Numbered from the stretch's first letter, positions 8,957-16,709 are shown. The stretch is DNA of 64,000 nt from Halegenticoccus soli (GCF_002844195.1 NZ_PEND01000009.1:1-64000), one strand, 5' to 3'. Numbers and translations are program-made. The notes: generated by a model not told the origin, from the letters alone.

Positions 8957-10513
8957 ATGACTCCGAAAGACGACTCCGACTCCGGCGGCGCGGGCGCACA
9001 GTCGATGCCGGGCGAACGCACGTCCCTCTGGCTCGGGACGACACCGGAAACCGACTACGGCCCGCTCGACGGCGGGGCGGCCGTCGATACCGCGGTCATC
9101 GGGGGCGGTATCGTCGGGTTGACGGCCGCGACGCTGCTCGCCGAGGCCGGCCAGCGCGTCGCCGTCCTCGAACGCGGCCGCATCCTGGAGGGCGTCACCG
9201 GCAAGACGACCGCGAAGCTCACCTCCCAGCACGGGCTGCTCTACGATACCCTCGTCTCCTCGTTCGGCGAGCGGAGGGCGCGGCAGTACGCGCGGGCCAA
9301 CGAGGCCGCGAAGGAACACGTCGCAGAACGGGTCGAGCGCGAGGGGATCGACTGCGGGTTCCGTCGCCTACCGGCGTACACGTACGTCGACTCGCCCGAG
9401 AAGAAGCGGAAAGTCAAACGGGAGGTCGAGGCGGCGCGGAAGGTCGGTCTGCCCGCGGAGTACGCGGAGTCGCTGCCGCTCGACGCCGACGCGGCGGCCG
9501 CGGTCCGCTTCGACGACCAGGCGCAATTCCACCCGCGGGAGTACCTGCTCTCCCTCGCGGCGTCGCTGACCGAAAACGGCGGGCGGATCTACGAGGACAC
9601 CCGCGCGCTCGACATCGACGACGGGCGGCGGTGCCGCGTGTCGACCGACCGGGGCGAGGTGCGCGCGGACGCGGTGGTCGTCGCGACCCACTTTCCGATG
9701 TCGGATCCGGCGCTGTACTTCGCGCGGATGCACCCGAAACGGTCGTACGTGCTGGCCGCGAGAGTCGACGACCCGCCGAGAGAGGGGATGTTCTACCGGA
9801 CCGGACGGCAGTACTTCTCGGTTCGAACGCACGAGATCGACGGCGAGACGCTGACGCTCGTCGGCGGACAGAACCACAAGACCGGCCAGGGCGGCGACAC
9901 GAGCAAGCGGTACCGGAAGCTGGAGCAAGCCGCGCGCCGTCACTTCGACGTGCAGTCGATCGAGTACCGGTGGTCGACGCAGGACTACGTCTCCGTCGAC
10001 AAGGTGCCGTACGTCGGGAAGATCGGCCCGACGGCACGGAACGTCTACGTCGGCACGGGCTTCGGCGGGTGGGGGATGACGAGCGGCACCGCGGCCGGGA
10101 TGATCCTCTCCGATCTGATCCGCGGCGACGGCAACCCCTGGGCGGAGGTGTTCGATCCCGCCCGCGTGACGCTCGGCCCGTCCGCGCGGGAGTTCGCGAC
10201 GCAGAACGCGAACGTCGCGAAGGAGTTCGTCGGCGACTGGCTCACCAAGCCGCTCGGAAACGACCTCCGGAATCTGCCGAGGGGCGAAGCGAAAGTCTCG
10301 CGGAAAGGGGGCGAACCCGTCGCCGCGTACCGAGACGAAGGGGGGGAGCTCCACGCCGTCTCGGCGGTTTGTCCGCACATGTACTGCGTCCTCGAGTGGA
10401 ACGACGGCGAGCGGACGTGGGACTGCCCCTGTCACGGGTCGCGGTTCGGCTACGACGGACATGTCATCGACGGACCGGCGGTTCGCGACCTGCCGACGCG
10501 CGACGCGGAGTGA
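8957..10513 (+). CDS. FAD-dependent oxidoreductase with C-terminal Rieske [2Fe-2S] domain
   Basis: A 518-residue fusion. The N-terminal DadA/glycine-oxidase-like part (about residues 30-410) has the dinucleotide-binding motif VIGGGIVGLTAATLLAEAGQRVAVLER and near its end NVYVGTGFGGWGMTSGTAAG, the second FAD-contact motif. The C-terminal part (about 430-518) is a Rieske domain with both ligand pairs: CPHMYC (Cys and His) and CPCHGSRF (Cys and His). Family members use bound FAD and pass electrons to the Rieske cluster; the substrate is unknown. The ATG at 8957 is used because the upstream frame is the Ala/Ser repeat. It is convergent with a methyltransferase gene, and its 3' end (including the TGA) is duplicated as a 28-bp unit. 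Confidence 0.9.
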   Translation: MTPKDDSDSGGAGAQSMPGERTSLWLGTTPETDYGPLDGGAAVDTAVIGGGIVGLTAATLLAEAGQRVAVLERGRILEGVTGKTTAKLTSQHGLLYDTLVSSFGERRARQYARANEAAKEHVAERVEREGIDCGFRRLPAYTYVDSPEKKRKVKREVEAARKVGLPAEYAESLPLDADAAAAVRFDDQAQFHPREYLLSLAASLTENGGRIYEDTRALDIDDGRRCRVSTDRGEVRADAVVVATHFPMSDPALYFARMHPKRSYVLAARVDDPPREGMFYRTGRQYFSVRTHEIDGETLTLVGGQNHKTGQGGDTSKRYRKLEQAARRHFDVQSIEYRWSTQDYVSVDKVPYVGKIGPTARNVYVGTGFGGWGMTSGTAAGMILSDLIRGDGNPWAEVFDPARVTLGPSAREFATQNANVAKEFVGDWLTKPLGNDLRNLPRGEAKVSRKGGEPVAAYRDEGGELHAVSAVCPHMYCVLEWNDGERTWDCPCHGSRFGYDGHVIDGPAVRDLPTRDAE

Positions 10514-10548
10514 CTCGGTGCCGACGCGCGATACAAAGTGATTCGGCG
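10493..10548 (+). repeat. 28-bp duplication of the oxidoreductase 3' end
   Basis: The last coding bases and stop (CCGACGCGCGACGCGGAGTG then ACTCGG) are repeated immediately downstream as CCGACGCGCGATACAAAGTG then ATTCGG. The real stop TGA is at 10511-10513 and the second TGA at 10539-10541, 28 bp later and in another frame. Confidence 0.7.
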
Positions 10549-10613
10549 CGAACGCCTCGGAGGCGATCGGCGATCTCCGGAGAAGCGAGGGAGAACGGAC
10601 TAGCGGGCGCAGG

Positions 10614-10717
10614 TCACGGGTTCACGCCGACCGTCAGGGAACCGTGCCGACGGTCAGGGGACCACGCCGACAGTCAGGGGATCACACCGGCCGTCAGGGA
10701 ACCACGCCGACAGTCAG
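10614..10717 (-). repeat. 20-bp tandem repeat (five units) at the methyltransferase stop codon
   Basis: On the minus strand the unit CTGACTGTCGGCGTGGTTCC is repeated about five times with few changes. It starts inside the coding sequence (the final Leu-Thr-Val-Gly-Val-Val-Pro) and continues past the real stop. TGA triplets lie at 10716, 10696 (the real stop), 10676, 10656, 10636 and 10616, each 20 bp apart, so they rotate through all three frames. Confidence 0.85.
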
Positions 10718-11374
10718 GAGCGTCCCGTACGTCCGGTAGCGCTCGACCATCTCCTCGCGCGACTCCCAGTCGTCCGTCGGGAACGCGTCGGCCGGCGGGA
10801 TGTCGACGTCGAGGTCGGGGACGTTGTCCTGTTCGACGACGTGGAAGCCGGCGCTTCGGAACGCCTCGCGGTACCGCGCTCGGTCCCAGCGGGTCATCTC
10901 GACCTCGATGAACTCCTGCCAGTCGTGGGAGTGGACGTTCTCCTCGTAGTAGTTCACGGCGCAGAAGAAGGTCCCGCCCGGGCGGATGATCCGCGCGAGT
11001 TCCTCCAGGGTGCGCTCGGGGTCGGCGGCGTAGTAGAACGCCTCCATCGAGAAGGCGTGATCGACGCTGTCGTCGGCGAATGGGAGGTCGTCGAAGTCGC
11101 CGACGACGAACCCCACGGCGGAATCGTCGGTGTACCCTCGGGCGTTTCGGGCCATCTTCGGCGCGCCGTCGAGGCCGTACGCCCGGTCCGCGCCCTTCGT
11201 CTCGCGGAGCGCGCGGGCCGCGTAGCCGCTGCCGGTGCCGAGGTCGAGGACGACGTCGCCCTCCTCGACGGGCATCCGGGCGAGCGCCTGCTTCGCGGTG
11301 TGCCAGTGTCGCTCTTCCATCCCCCTGTCGCGGCCGTCGGCCGCCCAGGCGTCGAACTCCTCGCGGACGCTCAT
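10694..11374 (-). CDS. Class I SAM-dependent methyltransferase
   Basis: A 226-residue methyltransferase. Motif I is VVLDLGTGSGYAARAL (about residues 41-56), the acidic motif II residue is in YGLDGAP, and the post-I/motif III segments are FDDLPFADDSVDHAFSMEAFYY and LARIIRPGGTFFCAVNYY, all typical of the UbiE/COQ5-like class. It would transfer a methyl group from S-adenosylmethionine; the acceptor is unknown. Two near-synonymous starts (ATG at 11374) agree with the family N-terminus. Its 3' end overlaps a 20-bp tandem repeat, and it is convergent with the FAD/Rieske gene. Confidence 0.85.
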   Translation of the reverse strand: MSVREEFDAWAADGRDRGMEERHWHTAKQALARMPVEEGDVVLDLGTGSGYAARALRETKGADRAYGLDGAPKMARNARGYTDDSAVGFVVGDFDDLPFADDSVDHAFSMEAFYYAADPERTLEELARIIRPGGTFFCAVNYYEENVHSHDWQEFIEVEMTRWDRARYREAFRSAGFHVVEQDNVPDLDVDIPPADAFPTDDWESREEMVERYRTYGTLLTVGVVP

Positions 11375-11577
11375 ACGCCACGGTCGGCGGCGGGGAACTA
11401 AACGCGTTCGGAGCGCCGTCGGAGGGGAGGGTCCGCGTCCGCCGGACTCCCCGTTTCGGACCGGTGAACCGCACGGGTTCGTGGGTCGTGGGAGTTCGTG
11501 AGCCGCGCACGTTCGTGATCCGCGCGACCGGGTCTCGGGTGCGCGAGAGTTAAAAGCGTGCGTTGCGACCGGCAGGT

Positions 11578-12009
11578 ATGGTCGGCAAACACCGGCGGTT
11601 CGCGCTCGCCGACACGGCCCAGCAGGTCGTCGGCGGCTTCCTGCTCGCCGGACCGTTCGTCGTCACAGAGGAAGTGTGGACGCTTGCGACACAGATGTCC
11701 GGACTGCAGGCGCTTTTAACGGTCGGTATCGTCCTGGGGATCGGATACGGCGCGCTGTACAAAGCGGACACGCGGGACCCCGATCGGGAGGCCGACATCG
11801 CCGGCGTGCCGCTGCGGTTCGTCTCGCTCATCGCCGTCTCGTATCTCTCGGTTACGATCCTCGCGCTCGCCTTCGACGCGCCGGACACCTTCCTCTCGGA
11901 GACGACTGGAGGCGCGCTGATTCCGACGGTGCTCATCACGCTCAAGGCCGTGAGCGTCGGCGCGGTGTTCAGCGTCGTCGGCGCGGCGACCGCCGACAGC
12001 GTCTTTTGA
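11578..12009 (+). CDS. DUF2391-type integral membrane protein
   Basis: A 143-residue protein with four predicted membrane segments: about residues 17-34 (AQQVVGGFLLAGPFVV), 43-62 (LLTVGIVLGIGYGALY), 82-100 (FVSLIAVSYLSVTILAL) and 120-140 (LITLKAVSVGAVFSVVGAA). The opening, LADTAQQVVGGFLLAGPF, is the signature of the small membrane family known as DUF2391/TIGR02587. The function is unknown. The ATG at 11578 follows a purine-rich GGCAGGT. It is followed at 104 bp by a gene on the same strand. Confidence 0.75.
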   Translation: MVGKHRRFALADTAQQVVGGFLLAGPFVVTEEVWTLATQMSGLQALLTVGIVLGIGYGALYKADTRDPDREADIAGVPLRFVSLIAVSYLSVTILALAFDAPDTFLSETTGGALIPTVLITLKAVSVGAVFSVVGAATADSVF

Positions 12010-12112
12010 CCCACAGTTCGGCACGCACTGACGCACACCGCGAACGTCCCGGACGGCTAATCGCGCGAAGGGAAGCCCTCAGTCTTAAGTCGATTCACTC
12101 GCTCTGTCAGGT

Positions 12113-12691
12113 ATGGATTACGCCCTCGCCATCGAGAGCGCGCCGGAGACGATTCCCGGCGGCACGTGCGTACTTTTGCTCCACCCGAGCATCGGCGAGA
12201 CGGACCGCATAGACACCGATTTCTTCAAGACCGACACCGACGCGTTCCTCGTCATCTCGACCCGGACGACCGCCCGGGAGGTGGAACAGAAGCTCGAATA
12301 CTACGAGGTCGACGAGTCGCGCGCCGTCATCCTCGACACGCTCTCCATCGAGCGCGGCTACTCCCGGCGGAGCGCCGACCACGTCCACTACGTCTCGGCG
12401 CCGGACGACCTCGACGGGATCATCGAGCAGACGCGGCGGTTCCTCACGAACCACCCGGGCAAACGGCGGATCAGCGTCGACTCGCTGACCGAGATGGCCT
12501 ACTACGCCGACGAGGAGAGCACCTACGAGGCCGCCGAGGAGCTCTGTAAACTCCTGAAAGAACACGACGCGGTCGGGCTGTTCCACCTCTCGAAGGAGGT
12601 CCACGATCGGGAGACGCAGGACCGCTTCCGCGAGCTCTTCGACGGCGTCGTCGATCTCAACGAGGACGGGAGCGTCGAAACCGAATTCTGA
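12113..12691 (+). CDS. RecA/KaiC-fold-like haloarchaeal protein without Walker A (DUF7090-type)
   Basis: A 192-residue cytoplasmic protein whose layout resembles a single RecA/KaiC-like core: MDYALAIESAPETIPGGTCVLLLHPS takes the place of the Walker A segment but lacks the GxxxxGKT residues; later strands FLVISTRTTAREVEQKLEYY, RAVILDTL, KRRISVDSLTEMAYYA and AVGLFHLSKEVHD match the pattern seen in gas-vesicle or signalling relatives of KaiC. Loss of the P-loop suggests no ATP hydrolysis. I recall a haloarchaeal DUF7090 family of this type. After the stop there is a 27-bp imperfect direct repeat with core CCGAATCTCGG at 12711-12765. Confidence 0.6.
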   Translation: MDYALAIESAPETIPGGTCVLLLHPSIGETDRIDTDFFKTDTDAFLVISTRTTAREVEQKLEYYEVDESRAVILDTLSIERGYSRRSADHVHYVSAPDDLDGIIEQTRRFLTNHPGKRRISVDSLTEMAYYADEESTYEAAEELCKLLKEHDAVGLFHLSKEVHDRETQDRFRELFDGVVDLNEDGSVETEF

Positions 12692-12864
12692 GCGGCGGTC
12701 GGTCTCCGGGCCGAATCTCGGTTTCAGCCTCTCCGAACCGAATCTCGGATTTCAGCCGGTTCGATCGTAGGCATCAGCCGGCGCAGTCGTGGTTTTTAAC
12801 CGGTCTATCCGGGACTTCCGCCGCGCGAAATTTCGAACTTCCGCCGGACGGCGACCCCTGTACA

Positions 12865-13665
12865 CTACTCCCGCTCCCCGTCCGCCTCCCGCAGCTTCTC
12901 GAACGTCTTCTCCGCCCACCTGACGGCGTAGTCGGGACCGTGATCGAGGTACGCGCTCGTGTCGAGCGCCGAGAAGGGGGCCGGAAGGTCGAGGCCGTGC
13001 TTGATCGCCGAGCAGGCGAACTCCGTCGCGTCCGCGAAATCCGTCCGGCCGCTCGCGACGGCGCGCGGGAGGTCCGCGAGCCGCCCTTCGAGCCGCGCTC
13101 CGGCGTCGATCCAGGCTTCGTACAGGCGCGGGTAGTCGTCCGCCCACCCCTCGAACGCCTCCCTGGTCTGCAGGCCGACCCAGGCCTCGTACAGCGCGGC
13201 GGCGATCTGGTAGACGTCGCCCGGACCGAGCGGAATTGCGGCGTCGAGAGCGCGGTACTTCTCCCCGAAGAACGGCAGGAAGTGCTCGGGGACGCCGAGG
13301 TCGATCCGGACGAACGCCTCCGCGATCAGAAAGTCGAGGAAATCCTCGGGGGTGCCGCTCGCCCGAGCTTTCACGAGCACGGTCGGCGGCGCCGTCTGAC
13401 GGGTCCACGCGACCGTGCCGTCGCCGGGCATCCCGACGGTGAAGTCGCCGCCCGCGTACCGGATCAGGGGCCGCGGGGCGTCGTCCGGTAACCACTCCGA
13501 CGGGTACGCCGCCGGGTCGAGCGCGTCGACCAGCAGGCCGAGATCCTCCGCGGCCGCGGGCGGTAGCGTCTCGAAGTCGCGGTCGACGTCGAGGACCGGA
13601 GAATCGGGGGCGCGTTCCGCGCGAACGGCCGCGAGGTCGTCGGGGAGCGACCGTTCCAAAAACAT
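12865..13665 (-). CDS. Conserved haloarchaeal protein of unknown function (266 aa)
   Basis: A 266-residue acidic soluble protein (MFLERSLPDDLAAVRAERAP...). It has no cysteine-rich motif, signal peptide or membrane helix. Conserved-looking blocks include PRPLIRYAGGDFTVGMPGDGTVAWTRQ, LDFLIAEAFVRIDLGVPEHFLPFFG and FACSAIKHGLDLPAPFSALDTSAYLDHGPDYAVRWAEKTF. It resembles a haloarchaea-specific family (possibly DUF7089), and I can assign no function. Its start codon overlaps the stop of the preceding 29-residue membrane peptide by one base (TGATG), so the two are probably translationally coupled. Confidence 0.6.
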   Translation of the reverse strand: MFLERSLPDDLAAVRAERAPDSPVLDVDRDFETLPPAAAEDLGLLVDALDPAAYPSEWLPDDAPRPLIRYAGGDFTVGMPGDGTVAWTRQTAPPTVLVKARASGTPEDFLDFLIAEAFVRIDLGVPEHFLPFFGEKYRALDAAIPLGPGDVYQIAAALYEAWVGLQTREAFEGWADDYPRLYEAWIDAGARLEGRLADLPRAVASGRTDFADATEFACSAIKHGLDLPAPFSALDTSAYLDHGPDYAVRWAEKTFEKLREADGERE

Positions 13666-13754
13666 CAGGCGAAGGCGATGCCGAAGAGGATCGCGAACGC
13701 GAGGACGGCCGAGACGCCGACGGTTCCGAGCACGATTTTCGTCGCTTGGCTCAT
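13665..13754 (-). CDS. 29-residue single-span membrane peptide
   Basis: A very small gene encoding MSQATKIVLGTVGVSAVL followed by AFAILFGIAFA. After four polar residues the rest is one hydrophobic helix of about 23 residues, so it is a membrane micro-protein. Its TGA and the ATG of the next gene share one base (TGATG at 13667-13663). A TATA-like element (AGCTTTTATG on the minus strand, about 13778-13788) lies about 25 bp before the ATG, which fits a leaderless transcript starting here and carrying both genes. The short hydrophobic frame, promoter and coupling make it a likely real gene. Confidence 0.65.
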   Translation of the reverse strand: MSQATKIVLGTVGVSAVLAFAILFGIAFA

Positions 13755-13777
13755 GTTCACACGCTGTCGCCGCGAGC

Positions 13778-13788
13778 GCATAAAAGCT
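13778..13788 (-). promoter_or_regulatory. TATA-like promoter element for the membrane peptide gene
   Basis: Minus-strand AAGCTTTTATG, centred about 28 bp upstream of the ATG at 13754. This is the usual distance for a leaderless haloarchaeal transcript. Confidence 0.5.
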
Positions 13789-13896
13789 TCAATCCACACC
13801 GGAGACACGCGCGGCACTCGGCCCCGGCCCGACTCTCGGACGTCTGGCGACCGGCGATGACTTCGGTCCGTGTCTTCCTCCGTGTCTCCCTCCGAC

Positions 13897-13918
13897 ACCC
13901 CTTCGTTTCGGGTGGAAC
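13897..13918 (-). promoter_or_regulatory. ORB-like origin recognition box (minus orientation)
   Basis: On the minus strand the box reads GTTCCACCC then GAAACGAAGGGGT, a full ORB match. It faces away from another box at 14007 on the plus strand. Both lie in a 448-bp intergenic region downstream of oapC, where no gene was found. Confidence 0.75.
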
Positions 13919-14006
13919 ACGGTCGCTCGTACCGACGGCGGAAAATCCCGGAATCGATCGGCGTGGCGCGGCAGGTTCGTGAACAGCCTCGGCCGGAGTC
14001 GCCCGA

Positions 14007-14028
14007 TTTCCAGTCGAAACGAAGGGGT
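14007..14028 (+). promoter_or_regulatory. ORB-like origin recognition box (plus orientation)
   Basis: The box reads TTTCCAGTC then GAAACGAAGGGGT. It is identical over 22 bp to the oriC box at 16457 (other strand). Together with the box at 13897 it forms an inverted, outward-pointing pair 88 bp apart. The rest of the 13755-14202 intergenic region holds no gene I can support. Confidence 0.8.
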
Positions 14029-14202
14029 CGAATCGGGGCTGGTGGGCGAGTATAGCGATCGAGGTGATCGAGGTGATTGCGGGCGAGGGCGTTCCCGATC
14101 GGACGTTTGGAGCGACGGGGAGTTGGCCGAAGACGGGAGGTCCGATGGAAACGGCAGTTGGACGAGAGTGACGGGTGAACGGAAACGGCGTCGAGGGGGA
14201 GG

Positions 14203-15009
14203 TCAGTCCTCGTCCGGATCGTGGCTGCGCCACGCGTCGGGGACTTCGATGACGTACCGGCCGTCCTCCTGCAGCGAGATGATGTACTCCTCGCGATCGT
14301 ACAGCTCCATGAGGTTTAGCTCGTACTGGCCGGGGCTGAGGATCTTGATGCTCTCGAACTGATCGTTGAGCTCCTCGCGAAGCTGGGCGAGGTCGGGCCG
14401 GTCGTCGCTCTTCGGCTCTATGACCCTCCCGTCGGTCTCCGGCGGCGCAGTCCGGCGCGCCGCGGAGAGTTCCTCCGGCGACACCACGTCGCTGCGCGCG
14501 CTCGCCTGCGCGCGATCCTCCGGACCGTCGGTCGGGCCGTCGAGCGAATCGGTGTTCGATCCGGCATCGGGACCGGTGTCGACGGTGCGCGTTTCCGAAG
14601 CCGGTTCCGTGTCGGATGTTTCCGCGTCGGACGCGGCACCGTCCGATTCGGAGGCGGGAGACGGGTCGTCCCGGCGGAGACCGACCCAGTCGCGAACAGC
14701 CGCGCGCGCCCCTCCGGTCGTTTCGGAGCTAGTCGTGTCGGTTTCGGTCGCGTGTTCGACCGCGTCGGGCTCGGTCGTGCCCGGTTCGACCGTGTCGGGT
14801 TCGGTCGCGTCCAGTTCGACCGCGTCGGAGTCGATCGCGTCGGATCCGGTCGCGGCGTCGGCAGAGCGCGTTTTCGCGTCGGCGGATCGGTCAACGCTCG
14901 ACGCCGGTCGGAACTGAAACTTGTTGCCGCCGCACTGCGGACAGCCCGACAGCATCTCCTTCGAACCGTCGGCGAAGGTCTTTCCGCAGTTAGTGCACTG
15001 GTGAGGCAT
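14203..15009 (-). CDS. oapC: Origin-associated zinc-ribbon protein OapC
   Basis: A 268-residue protein in three parts. Residues 1-33 form a zinc ribbon, CTNCGKTF ... GCPQCGGNKFQF, with four cysteines. About residues 35-195 are an Asp/Glu/Ser/Thr/Pro-rich low-complexity linker (repeats such as DATEPDTVEPGTTEPDAVE). The C-terminal 70 residues (LAQLREELNDQFESIKILSPGQYELNLMELYDREEYIISLQ) form a conserved helical/beta domain. From knowledge of haloarchaeal chromosomes, a Zn-ribbon, a DUF2073 and an Era-like GTPase gene next to oriC are named oapC, oapB and oapA. Only 9 bp separate it from oapB upstream, so they form one operon. Confidence 0.8.
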   Translation of the reverse strand: MPHQCTNCGKTFADGSKEMLSGCPQCGGNKFQFRPASSVDRSADAKTRSADAATGSDAIDSDAVELDATEPDTVEPGTTEPDAVEHATETDTTSSETTGGARAAVRDWVGLRRDDPSPASESDGAASDAETSDTEPASETRTVDTGPDAGSNTDSLDGPTDGPEDRAQASARSDVVSPEELSAARRTAPPETDGRVIEPKSDDRPDLAQLREELNDQFESIKILSPGQYELNLMELYDREEYIISLQEDGRYVIEVPDAWRSHDPDED

Positions 15010-15018
15010 CTGCGGGCG

Positions 15019-15411
15019 TCACTTCCGCGAGACGAGCGCGCTGATGAGGTTTTCGTCCTTGTGGAGCGTCTGGATCTGGTTCGCCGGACCGATCACCGTC
15101 AGCTTCTTCGTCGACTCGCGGCCCATCAGTCGGCCGAGGAAGCTCTTGTCGCCGGCCTGCGAACGCGGGTACGTCTCGATCTCGATGCCGTTGAACTCGT
15201 CGGGACTGATCTCGCTCATCGTCACCTCGATGAGTTTGGACTCCTCGTCGGGCGAGAGCCCCTCCTCGAGGATGACGATGTTGCCCTCGCGGACGGCGTC
15301 GAGGATGAGCCGGATCTTCTCCATGCTCCGAAGGCTGTCCATGCGCTCGCCGCTTATCAGGTCGATCTGAACCCCGTCGTCCTTCGCGTCGGTTGATGTT
15401 GCTTCAGGCAC
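15019..15411 (-). CDS. oapB: Origin-associated DUF2073 protein OapB
   Basis: A 130-residue cytoplasmic protein with the DUF2073 pattern throughout: VQIDLISGERMDSLRSMEKIRLILDAV, GNIVILEEGLSPDEESKLIEVTM, FNGIEIETYPR and the C-terminal KKLTVIGPANQIQTLHKDENLISALV. The family is archaeal and nearly always sits beside a small GTPase and a Zn-ribbon gene. The molecular role is not known; a link to replication is inferred from its constant place by the orc1-associated origin. It lies 6 bp after oapA and 9 bp before oapC. Confidence 0.85.
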   Translation of the reverse strand: MPEATSTDAKDDGVQIDLISGERMDSLRSMEKIRLILDAVREGNIVILEEGLSPDEESKLIEVTMSEISPDEFNGIEIETYPRSQAGDKSFLGRLMGRESTKKLTVIGPANQIQTLHKDENLISALVSRK

Positions 15412-15417
15412 GATCGA

Positions 15418-16059
15418 TCACCCGAAGTACTCCGCGATCTTGTCGTACACTTCGTCCATGTTCTCCCCTTCGAGCGCCGAGAGGGGGACGGTCTCGTGCT
15501 GCGGGAACGCGTTGGCGATGCGCTGGACGTTCGACTCCTCCAGGTCGATCTTGTTTGCGAAGATCAGCACCGGCAGGTCGCGGCTCTCGATGATGCCGAT
15601 GAGCATCGTGTTCACCTGCGTGAACGGATCCGTCGTGCTGTCGAGCACGTAGATGACGCCGTCGACGTCCTCGCGGAGCCAGTGCATGGCCTCGGCGACG
15701 CCCTCAGTCGCCTCCCGCGAGCGGCGGACGGCGTCGTCCTTCTCCATGTCGTGTTCGAGGAACTCCTTGTAATCGACCTTGGTCGTGACGCCGGGCGTGT
15801 CGACGATGTCGATCGTTACCGTCCTGCCGTTGCGCTCGATAGAGACGTTCTCCTTTCTGCGCGCGCGCCGCGTTTCGTGTGGAACATGGCTCTCGGGTCC
15901 GACGGCGTCGCCGGTCCAGTCGCGGGCGATGCGGTTCGCGAGGGTCGTTTTCCCGGCGTTCGGCGGCCCGTAGATGCCGATTCGTTTGGGCTCGCTGGCC
16001 GAAAACAGCCGTTCCGTGACCCGCGTAATGCTGTCTTTGATATCTGTGAGCAGTCCCAT
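15418..16059 (-). CDS. oapA: Era-like GTPase, origin-associated protein OapA
   Basis: A 213-residue GTP-binding protein with all G motifs: G1 GPPNAGKT (residues about 31-38), G3 DTPG in VDIVDTPGVTTK, G4 NKID in LIFANKIDLEES and a G5-like SALEG. This places it among small TrmE-Era-Septin-like GTPases. It would hydrolyse GTP as a switch; the partner is unknown. It is the first gene of the oapABC operon and is transcribed away from oriC. I chose ATG 16057-16059 (MGLLTDIKDS) because the extra 24 residues of the longer frame are not conserved-looking and overlap the promoter region (TTAAG near 16130). Confidence 0.85.
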   Translation of the reverse strand: MGLLTDIKDSITRVTERLFSASEPKRIGIYGPPNAGKTTLANRIARDWTGDAVGPESHVPHETRRARRKENVSIERNGRTVTIDIVDTPGVTTKVDYKEFLEHDMEKDDAVRRSREATEGVAEAMHWLREDVDGVIYVLDSTTDPFTQVNTMLIGIIESRDLPVLIFANKIDLEESNVQRIANAFPQHETVPLSALEGENMDEVYDKIAEYFG

Positions 16060-16201
16060 CCGTGACCTCCCGCTCCTCACGAAGCGCCGTTCGTGGAGGG
16101 GCGTATGCGGGTATAGCATCGCCCCGCTCACTTAAGCACTACGTCAGACAACCGTCAGCTTTAAGACACGATTACCCGCCCGCCGCGCAGGGTAAGTTCA
16201 C

Positions 16202-16320
16202 GTTACGCGGCACTGATTCCGTTACGCGGCGCGGATTCCGTCGCGCGGGACTGAGTACGCTACGTTGACGTTCCTACCGTTGACGTTCCTACCGTTGACT
16301 TCCTACCGCTGACGTTCGAC
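16202..16320. repeat. 19-bp and 15-bp tandem repeats at the left side of oriC
   Basis: Three 19-bp units based on GTTACGCGGCACTGATTCC (16202, 16221, 16240) are followed by about four 15-bp units based on CGTTGACGTTCCTAC (16263, 16278, 16293, 16307). The units are too short and direct for CRISPR. They lie between oapA and the first ORB. Confidence 0.75.
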
Positions 16321-16384
16321 CCGGATGATCCGATCAGCTCGGACTCGATCGCCGCCGACATTCAGACGGCGCTCGGCCACGACG

Positions 16385-16406
16385 CCTCCCGTTTCGACTG
16401 GAAACG
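16385..16406 (-). promoter_or_regulatory. Degenerate ORB in oriC
   Basis: Minus strand CGTTTCCAGTCGAAACGGGAGG (core TTTCCAGTCGAAACGG) keeps the left half of the ORB but has lost the exact GAAGGGG part. It is 72 bp left of the perfect box at 16457 and in the same orientation. Confidence 0.55.
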
Positions 16407-16456
16407 TCACGGTCGGGAGCCGACCCCGGAGATACCGTGTCCGTCTCCCCTCCCCC

Positions 16457-16478
16457 ACCCCTTCGTTTCGACTGGAAA
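16457..16478 (-). promoter_or_regulatory. ORB in oriC, left of the unwinding element
   Basis: Minus strand TTTCCAGTC then GAAACGAAGGGGT, followed by a G-rich run (GGGGGAGGGG). It is a perfect box, identical to the one at 14007, and points away from the AT-rich element. By family knowledge Orc1 would bind here. Confidence 0.9.
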
Positions 16479-16504
16479 CGCCACGACCGACCGAAACCGA
16501 ACAG

Positions 16505-16615
16505 GTCCGAGGTTGTTTGCAGCCACTGTCACCATACCATTTACTAGAATTTCTAGTACTACGGGTATGATTGTGGCAGGTGTCACATAAAGGTTTCCCG
16601 ACTAGTACGTCGAAC
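16505..16615. other. AT-rich duplex-unwinding element with perfect palindrome
   Basis: The least GC-rich part of the region, lying between the inward-facing ORBs at 16457 and 16636. It includes the 17-bp perfect palindrome TACTAGAATTTCTAGTA (16542-16558) and a second ACTAGTACGT near 16600. This is the expected site of first strand opening. Confidence 0.75.
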
Positions 16616-16635
16616 CCCCTCCCCTCCCGTGCTCC

Positions 16636-16657
16636 GTTGCACCCGAAACGAAGGGGT
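16636..16657 (+). promoter_or_regulatory. ORB in oriC, right of the unwinding element
   Basis: GTTGCACCC then GAAACGAAGGGGT, followed by a run of seven G (16658-16664). It differs from consensus by one base in the left half. Its orientation is opposite to the box at 16457. Confidence 0.85.
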
Positions 16658-16709
16658 GGGGGGGTGACGCGCTAAACGAGCTGTTACGGATCCGTCGCCC
16701 ACGTCTCGG

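Noticed and set aside
16202-16320. Direct repeats as a CRISPR array
   Set aside because: Units are 15-19 bp with no spacers between them and no cas genes occur in the window.
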